Assembly (NCBI GenBank): GCA_002390455.1
Contig: DGPN01000005.1
Coordinates: 1 to 9,972 of the forward strand
Direction of reading: 5' to 3'
Source: Flavobacteriaceae bacterium UBA4439
GTDB lineage: Bacteria > Bacteroidota > Bacteroidia > Flavobacteriales > Flavobacteriaceae
Length of the DNA stretch: 9,972 nucleotides
Notes under the pieces: generated by a model
Told to the model about the DNA's origin: nothing
Seen by the model: the letters and a program-made list of their open reading frames with translations, nothing else
Databases searched by the model: none
In this document: piece by piece, positions 5,907 through 9,972 of the stretch
Position numbering within the stretch: the stretch's first letter is position 1
Layout: the number at the start of each line of letters is the position of its first letter
Program-made: the position numbers and the translations under genes

Positions 5907-6971
5907 TTATTGAATGACTTCGGCAAAGGTTTGCTGATCGTCCATCCATTTTTGAAATTCTTCGGGTGTTTCTACGATAATTTTCATTTGCATATTGTAG
6001 TGCGAAGCACCACAAATTTTATTGCAAAGTAACAAATAATCGAATACATAAGGCTCTAAAGCTTCCTCACCATTGGCAATCAGTGCCTTGCTGTTTTCTC
6101 TTCTGATGGCATTAATTTTTTTGACCTTGGCCTTCATGTCTTCTGTTTGACGTATTTCTTCTGTGGTGACAGTGGGAACAAAGGCAAATTCTGTAATCAT
6201 TCCGGGAACACAATTCATCTGTGCTCTAAAGTGAGGCATGTAAGCGGAGTGTAATACATCCTGAGAACGCATTTTAAAAATAACCTCTCTTCCGGTTGGC
6301 AAATGCAATTCTTGAACTACTACATCGTCAAAGCCGTTGGGATCGGTGGCATCAATTCCAACGAGATTTTTACCGTCGAAATCCTGTAAAAAGCGCACAT
6401 TGGCATCGCCGAGGACACCATCCTCACCAGCATATCTTGCTTTCCAATTGAACTGTTGGGCGTATAATTCCACTACCAGAGCATCTTCATTCTCCTCTAC
6501 CGTCATGATGTCGGTCCAAGTGTACAATCCATAAAGGATCAATCCAGCCAAAGCAATCACAGGAATAATGGTCCAAATGGCTTCCAAACGGTTGTTATCT
6601 GCGTAAAATAAGGCTTTTTTACCCTTTTCACCCCTGTATTTATATGCGAAATAGTGCAATAGCGCTTGGGTGATGGTTTGGGTAAAAAAGATGATGGCGA
6701 ATGAAATCCACATCAAATTATCGTATTCTATACCATGCTCGGAAGAGGCGTCGGGCAGCAATACATCTCCCCATTTCCAGAAGGAAAACAAGGTAATGCC
6801 ATATATAAAAATCAAAAAAGCAAACATCAACTGGCCATTCCAGCGGTTATCGTCATCGTCTGCTACTTGCGTATTCTCTTTTTTGGCTTGAGACAATTCA
6901 AATATTTTTGTGATTTGCCAAATGGAAATCGCGACCAATACTAAAACTACAAGTGTCAATAAAATCGTCAT
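5907..6971 (-). CDS. coxB: Cytochrome c oxidase subunit II (CuA)
   Basis: Electron-entry subunit of the oxidase; its periplasmic cupredoxin domain carries the dinuclear CuA centre that accepts electrons from cytochrome c. Of 354 aa, the N-terminal half is membrane: hydrophobic segments at about 1-20, 47-66, 86-110 and 131-152, so four instead of the usual two. The cupredoxin part includes the aromatic W-K-A-R-Y-A region and the CuA ligands His241 (D-V-L-H-S), Cys316, Cys320, His324 and Met327 in C-N-K-I-C-G-A-S-H-Y-N-M. The usual Glu between the two cysteines is Lys318. About 35-40 extra, charged and helical residues (about 267-306) interrupt the domain between the P-G-M segment and the CuA loop. 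There is no fused heme c domain. The gene lies 18 nt after actF and 20 nt before coxA, so translation within the same mRNA is clear. Confidence 0.97.
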   Translation of the reverse strand: MTILLTLVVLVLVAISIWQITKIFELSQAKKENTQVADDDDNRWNGQLMFAFLIFIYGITLFSFWKWGDVLLPDASSEHGIEYDNLMWISFAIIFFTQTITQALLHYFAYKYRGEKGKKALFYADNNRLEAIWTIIPVIALAGLILYGLYTWTDIMTVEENEDALVVELYAQQFNWKARYAGEDGVLGDANVRFLQDFDGKNLVGIDATDPNGFDDVVVQELHLPTGREVIFKMRSQDVLHSAYMPHFRAQMNCVPGMITEFAFVPTVTTEEIRQTEDMKAKVKKINAIRRENSKALIANGEEALEPYVFDYLLLCNKICGASHYNMQMKIIVETPEEFQKWMDDQQTFAEVIQ

Positions 6972-6989
6972 TTATCCTACCATTAATTA

Positions 6990-8348
6990 TTAATAGTGAA
7001 AGCGTTCACTCTCTCCCATCAGTGGATCTCCCGCTGCATGAAGTGGTGCTTTCGAAATTTCTTTAAATACAACAAATATGAATAGGCCAAAGAAAAAGAG
7101 AAATCCTCCAATCTCTGGAACACCAATAAACCATTGGTCGCCTACTGCCGAAGGCATAATCATATTGAACACATCCATATAGTGACCCAATAAAATCACA
7201 ATCCCTGCCATCACAATGAAGTAATTGAGTCGCTTGTAATCACTGTTCATCAAAATCAATAATGGGAAAATAAAATTCATCACCAACATGCCAAAGAACG
7301 GGACATTGTAATCCTCAATTCGGGTGATGAAGTAGGTGACCTCCTCAGGAATGTTGGAGTACCAGATGAGCATGAACTGCGAAAACCACAGATAGGTCCA
7401 AAAAATACTAATCCCAAACATAAATTTTCCTAAATCGTGTATGTGGCTGTCGTTGACTTTCTCTAAATAGCCTTTGGACTTGAGATAAATTGTAATTAAG
7501 GCGATGGTAGTAATCCCCGAAACGAACATGCTGGCAAAAACATACCATCCAAATAAGGTACTGAACCAGTGGGGATCAATGGACATGACCCAATCCCATG
7601 ACATCATGGATTCGGTTACGATGTAAAAGACCAAAAATCCAGCGGAAATTCTAAAGTTTTTCTTGTGATTCGATATATCATTGGCTTGGTCCTGAGCCAA
7701 GGAAAATTTTCTTGAAAAATAGCGATAAGTAGTCCATCCTCCGATGTAAATCAATGCACGGAATAAAAATCCGGGGACGTTGAGGAAACCTACTTTGCCT
7801 TGAATAAGTTTATCGTGAGCCACGACTTCGGGATCCATCCATATAAAAAGGTGGTTGTAGTGCATACCAGAAAGGGCAAGAATCACAAAAACGATCAATG
7901 CTCCCGGCAACAAATAACCTGTAATTCCTTCCATCACCCTAAACAGGGCAGGTGACCAACCAGCCTGAGCGGCACGATTGATGGCATAAAAGGCTAAAGT
8001 TCCAAGGGCAATCATCATAAAGAAAAATGCCGCTACGTAGAGGGCTGCCCAAGGTTTGTTTTGTAATTGGTGAAGAAGGTGCTCCCCGTGGTGATCTTCT
8101 CCGTGGTTTTCCCCATGTGCAGCGGCTGCCTCGTGCTGTTCTCCATGAGCTGTTTCGCCATGAGCATCGTGAGTGGCTGCTCCATCGTGGCCAGTACCAT
8201 GTCCCTCACCGTGATGAGCATCGGCCACCATGGCTTGGGCTTCTGCAACAGTGTCGGGTGATGTTATAAATCCATATACCAAACCTAAAAATCCAACGAC
8301 CATCAAAATGATGGAGAAGTTTCTTAATTTATTTGTAAAAGTGTACAT
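6990..8348 (-). CDS. actF: Alternative complex III subunit ActF
   Basis: Integral membrane subunit of alternative complex III (quinol:cytochrome c / oxidase oxidoreductase), related to ActC and to the NrfD/PsrC type of quinone-interacting subunits. About ten hydrophobic helices are visible in 452 aa (numbering from the ATG at 8348), starting with residues about 11-28 and 99-120. Conserved-looking stretches include S-W-D-W-V-M-S-I-D-P-H-W near the middle and G-H-Y-M-D-V-F late in the protein. Between helices 1 and 2 is a low-complexity His/Gly/Ala/Asp/Glu loop (about 44-93) with 14 histidines. The frame stays open to a TTG at 8360, but the ATG is preferred; GGAAAA just before it is a weak ribosome-site candidate, which would place the TTG codon within the leader. 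It follows actE by 16 nt and precedes coxB by 18 nt. Confidence 0.93.
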   Translation of the reverse strand: MYTFTNKLRNFSIILMVVGFLGLVYGFITSPDTVAEAQAMVADAHHGEGHGTGHDGAATHDAHGETAHGEQHEAAAAHGENHGEDHHGEHLLHQLQNKPWAALYVAAFFFMMIALGTLAFYAINRAAQAGWSPALFRVMEGITGYLLPGALIVFVILALSGMHYNHLFIWMDPEVVAHDKLIQGKVGFLNVPGFLFRALIYIGGWTTYRYFSRKFSLAQDQANDISNHKKNFRISAGFLVFYIVTESMMSWDWVMSIDPHWFSTLFGWYVFASMFVSGITTIALITIYLKSKGYLEKVNDSHIHDLGKFMFGISIFWTYLWFSQFMLIWYSNIPEEVTYFITRIEDYNVPFFGMLVMNFIFPLLILMNSDYKRLNYFIVMAGIVILLGHYMDVFNMIMPSAVGDQWFIGVPEIGGFLFFFGLFIFVVFKEISKAPLHAAGDPLMGESERFHY

Positions 8349-8364
8349 ACCGTTTTCCAATAAA

Positions 8365-8916
8365 TTATTTAATTAGGTTTTTTCTCAACTCCATGACGTG
8401 TTGGGCAATCTGCCATCGTTCAATGGCGTTGACTTGTCCAGCATGGGATCCCATAGCATTTCTGCCGTACATCAAAACATGGTAGATACTCCCTGGAGTA
8501 ATGTCCCTATCGGCATAGTTGGGCACGCCCAAATATTTTTCTCTGGTCATCAGTATCCCTTGACCATCGCCTTTGTTGCCATGACATACTGCACAATAAA
8601 TGCCGTATAGTTCCTTGCCTTGTTTGGCATTTTCTGCATTGAGGGCTATAGGAGACTTCAATGCTGCCTTGGCAGCTTCATATCCTTCGTTACTGTCTGG
8701 ATAATCATAGGGAATCCACCCGCGATTGATCGAACCCTCCACAGGAAGTTGTGCTTCAATACCGTTAGCAAAAGCATCAGAATCTGCATAGGTTTCATAG
8801 CCTACGGGTTCATACATATTTGGGAAATACTGGTAGTTGGGCTTGGACGGGTTAAAACAGGACTGCAAGCTCAACAGCAATAGTACAAGCAACCCAAAAG
8901 AAGTAGTTCTATTCAT
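8365..8916 (-). CDS. actE: Alternative complex III cytochrome c lipoprotein ActE
   Basis: Monoheme cytochrome c subunit of alternative complex III, anchored by lipid on the outer face of the inner membrane, carrying electrons from the Act core towards CuA of the oxidase. From the ATG at 8916 it has 183 aa: a signal peptide with a long leucine run (9-16) and lipobox L-Q-S-C (Cys20), a Tyr/Pro-rich linker (28-75), then a class I cytochrome c domain with C108-A-V-C111-H112 and the probable axial Met155 in G-R-N-A-M-G-S-H. The open frame begins at 8955, but that longer form would put 13 charged residues before the signal peptide, so the internal ATG is chosen. This ATG overlaps the actD stop by 8 nt (ATGAATAG), which points to translational coupling. 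Confidence 0.93.
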   Translation of the reverse strand: MNRTTSFGLLVLLLLSLQSCFNPSKPNYQYFPNMYEPVGYETYADSDAFANGIEAQLPVEGSINRGWIPYDYPDSNEGYEAAKAALKSPIALNAENAKQGKELYGIYCAVCHGNKGDGQGILMTREKYLGVPNYADRDITPGSIYHVLMYGRNAMGSHAGQVNAIERWQIAQHVMELRKNLIK

Positions 8917-9448
8917 GATCGCTCTTTTTTTCAATGGTTGTAATATCAATGGCACCTGTTTCTTTTAAAAGTGCGTTGAGCTCTTTTTCATTGTCGAGTA
9001 ACTCAATTTCGACCAAAAATTTGTCGTCAGTGGTCAAAGGGTTAGGATTTTCGGCTTCCTTAAAAGGCCACAATCGACTCCTCAAATAAAAGGTAATCAC
9101 CATCAAGTGGGCAGCAAAAAATACCGTCATCTCAAACATAATCGGTACAAAAGCAGGCATGTTTTCCAGATAGGAAAAGCTGGGTTTTCCACCGATGTTC
9201 TGCGGCCAGTCTTCGATCATGATATAATTCATCATCAACACCGCTACGGAAAAACCAATGCATCCATAAATAAAAGCCATGATGGAAATACGGGTATCGG
9301 CCAATCCAAGGGCTTTGTCCAAACCATGAACAGGAAAAGGTGTGTAGACCTCTTCGATATGGTGCTTTTTTTCACGGATCGATTTTACTGCAGACAACAA
9401 AGTGTCGTCGTCGTCGTATAAAGCGTGTATTACTTGATTACTGCTCAT
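8909..9448 (-). CDS. actD: Alternative complex III subunit ActD (DUF3341)
   Basis: Small membrane subunit of alternative complex III, 179 aa. The layout is typical of the DUF3341 family: a cytoplasmic ferredoxin-like N-terminal part (1-50) with V-Y-T-P-F-P-V-H-G-L-D as the hallmark stretch, two transmembrane helices (about 54-78 and 97-122) joined by a short loop with a K-P-x-F-S-Y motif, and a charged C-terminal tail (about 135-179) rich in Glu and Lys. It has no heme or metal motif; it is thought to stabilise the complex. It starts inside the actC stop codon (ATGA, 9445-9448) and ends overlapping actE by 8 nt. Residues 12-15 are four Asp in a row from a short GAC repeat. Confidence 0.93.
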   Translation of the reverse strand: MSSNQVIHALYDDDDTLLSAVKSIREKKHHIEEVYTPFPVHGLDKALGLADTRISIMAFIYGCIGFSVAVLMMNYIMIEDWPQNIGGKPSFSYLENMPAFVPIMFEMTVFFAAHLMVITFYLRSRLWPFKEAENPNPLTTDDKFLVEIELLDNEKELNALLKETGAIDITTIEKKSDHE

Positions 9449-9972
9449 TCGCCGTCTCTTAATTTTTTATATTTCTCTCCAGAAGATTTCAAGATCGTTT
9501 TTACTTCCGCCTGAGCAATCACGGGGAAGGTTCTGGAATAGAGTAAAAACAATACAAAGAAAAATCCAATGGTTCCTATGAAAATTCCTATATCGACAAA
9601 AGTGGGGGAGAACATCGTCCATGAAGAAGGGAGGTAATCCCTGTGCAATGAAGTCACAATGATTACGAATCTTTCAAACCACATACCAATGTTCACCACA
9701 ATAGAGATGATAAAGGAAAAGACTATACTGGTTCTCAATTTTTTAAACCACATGAACTGTGGAGAAAACACATTACAGGTCATCATCGACCAGTAGGCCC
9801 ACCAGTAGGGTCCTGTCGCTCTGTTGAGGAAGGCATACTGTTCGTATTCAACCCCAGAGTACCAAGCGATGAACAATTCGGTAATGTAGGCAACACCCAC
9901 AATAGAACCAGTAATCATGATGACTATGTTCATCAACTCTATGTGTTGTACGGTAATATAATCTTCCAAATG
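9445..9972 (-). CDS. actC: Alternative complex III subunit ActC, C-terminal part (cut by window edge)
   Basis: C-terminal roughly 175 residues of the NrfD/PsrC-like membrane subunit of alternative complex III, which holds a quinol-oxidation site and accepts electrons together with the iron-sulfur subunit ActB. The frame runs open off the right edge (the last codon in the window is CAT for His); the TTG at 9969 is an internal Leu codon and not a start. Visible family features: H-I-E-L-M-N before a helix, Y-I-T-E-L-F-I-A-W-Y-S-G, N-R-A-T-G-P-Y-W-W, M-W-F-E-R-F-V-I-I-V-T-S-L-H-R-D, and L-P-S-S-W. Four of the expected ten or so helices are present (about residues 12-36, 51-75, 79-108 and 124-148). 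It shares the ATGA overlap with actD. actA and actB should lie upstream, beyond the right edge. Confidence 0.93.
   Translation of the reverse strand, partial: HLEDYITVQHIELMNIVIMITGSIVGVAYITELFIAWYSGVEYEQYAFLNRATGPYWWAYWSMMTCNVFSPQFMWFKKLRTSIVFSFIISIVVNIGMWFERFVIIVTSLHRDYLPSSWTMFSPTFVDIGIFIGTIGFFFVLFLLYSRTFPVIAQAEVKTILKSSGEKYKKLRDGE

Noticed and set aside
9402..9414. Short GTC trinucleotide repeat in actD
   Set aside because: Only about four copies, in frame and coding for four Asp residues; too short to count as a phase-variable repeat.

Overview
The window looks like an aerobic member of the Bacteroidota, probably Cytophagales or Flavobacteriia; the exact lineage is a guess. The main reasons are the alternative complex III (Act) genes run directly into an A-type cytochrome c oxidase, the near absence of Shine-Dalgarno sequences, A/T-rich spacers before start codons, and candidate promoters of the Bacteroidota TTTG / TAnnTTTG type. 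Nearly all coding is on the minus strand, so the window reads biologically from right to left.

Right half (9972 to about 4048, minus strand): one respiratory operon in the order actC (cut by the window edge), actD, actE, actF, coxB, coxA. Junctions are very tight: a 4-nt ATGA overlap at actC/actD, an 8-nt overlap at actD/actE, and gaps of about 16-20 nt after that. ActC and ActF are the membrane quinol-oxidising subunits of alternative complex III, ActD is a small membrane subunit, and ActE is a monoheme cytochrome c lipoprotein. Electrons from menaquinol would pass through the c-hemes to CuA in CoxB and then to heme a, heme a3 and CuB in CoxA, where oxygen is reduced. The operon closes with a clear Rho-independent terminator at 4048-4071. 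No subunit III gene lies between coxA and that terminator.

Centre (3994 to 2664, minus strand): ruvB (Holliday-junction branch-migration motor) and queG (epoxyqueuosine reductase). They are separated by a 302-bp AT-rich region without a convincing gene. Both have a Bacteroidota-like -7 box only 5-6 nt before the start codon, which suggests leaderless or almost leaderless mRNAs.

Left part (1742 to 1): a 58-codon plus-strand gene for a tiny predicted lipoprotein (1556-1732), convergent with queG; a strong hairpin with U-tract potential at 1448-1480; and a minus-strand gene for a predicted outer-envelope lipoprotein of the vanadium haloperoxidase / PAP2 phosphatase superfamily.

This is mostly a housekeeping and respiratory region. 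I see no mobile element, CRISPR array, tRNA, rRNA or phage gene and no wholly new system. The points most worth a second look are the tiny lipoprotein, the Glu-to-Lys change in the CuA loop of CoxB together with an insertion in its cupredoxin domain, the histidine-rich loop of ActF, and the apparently leaderless ruvB and queG.
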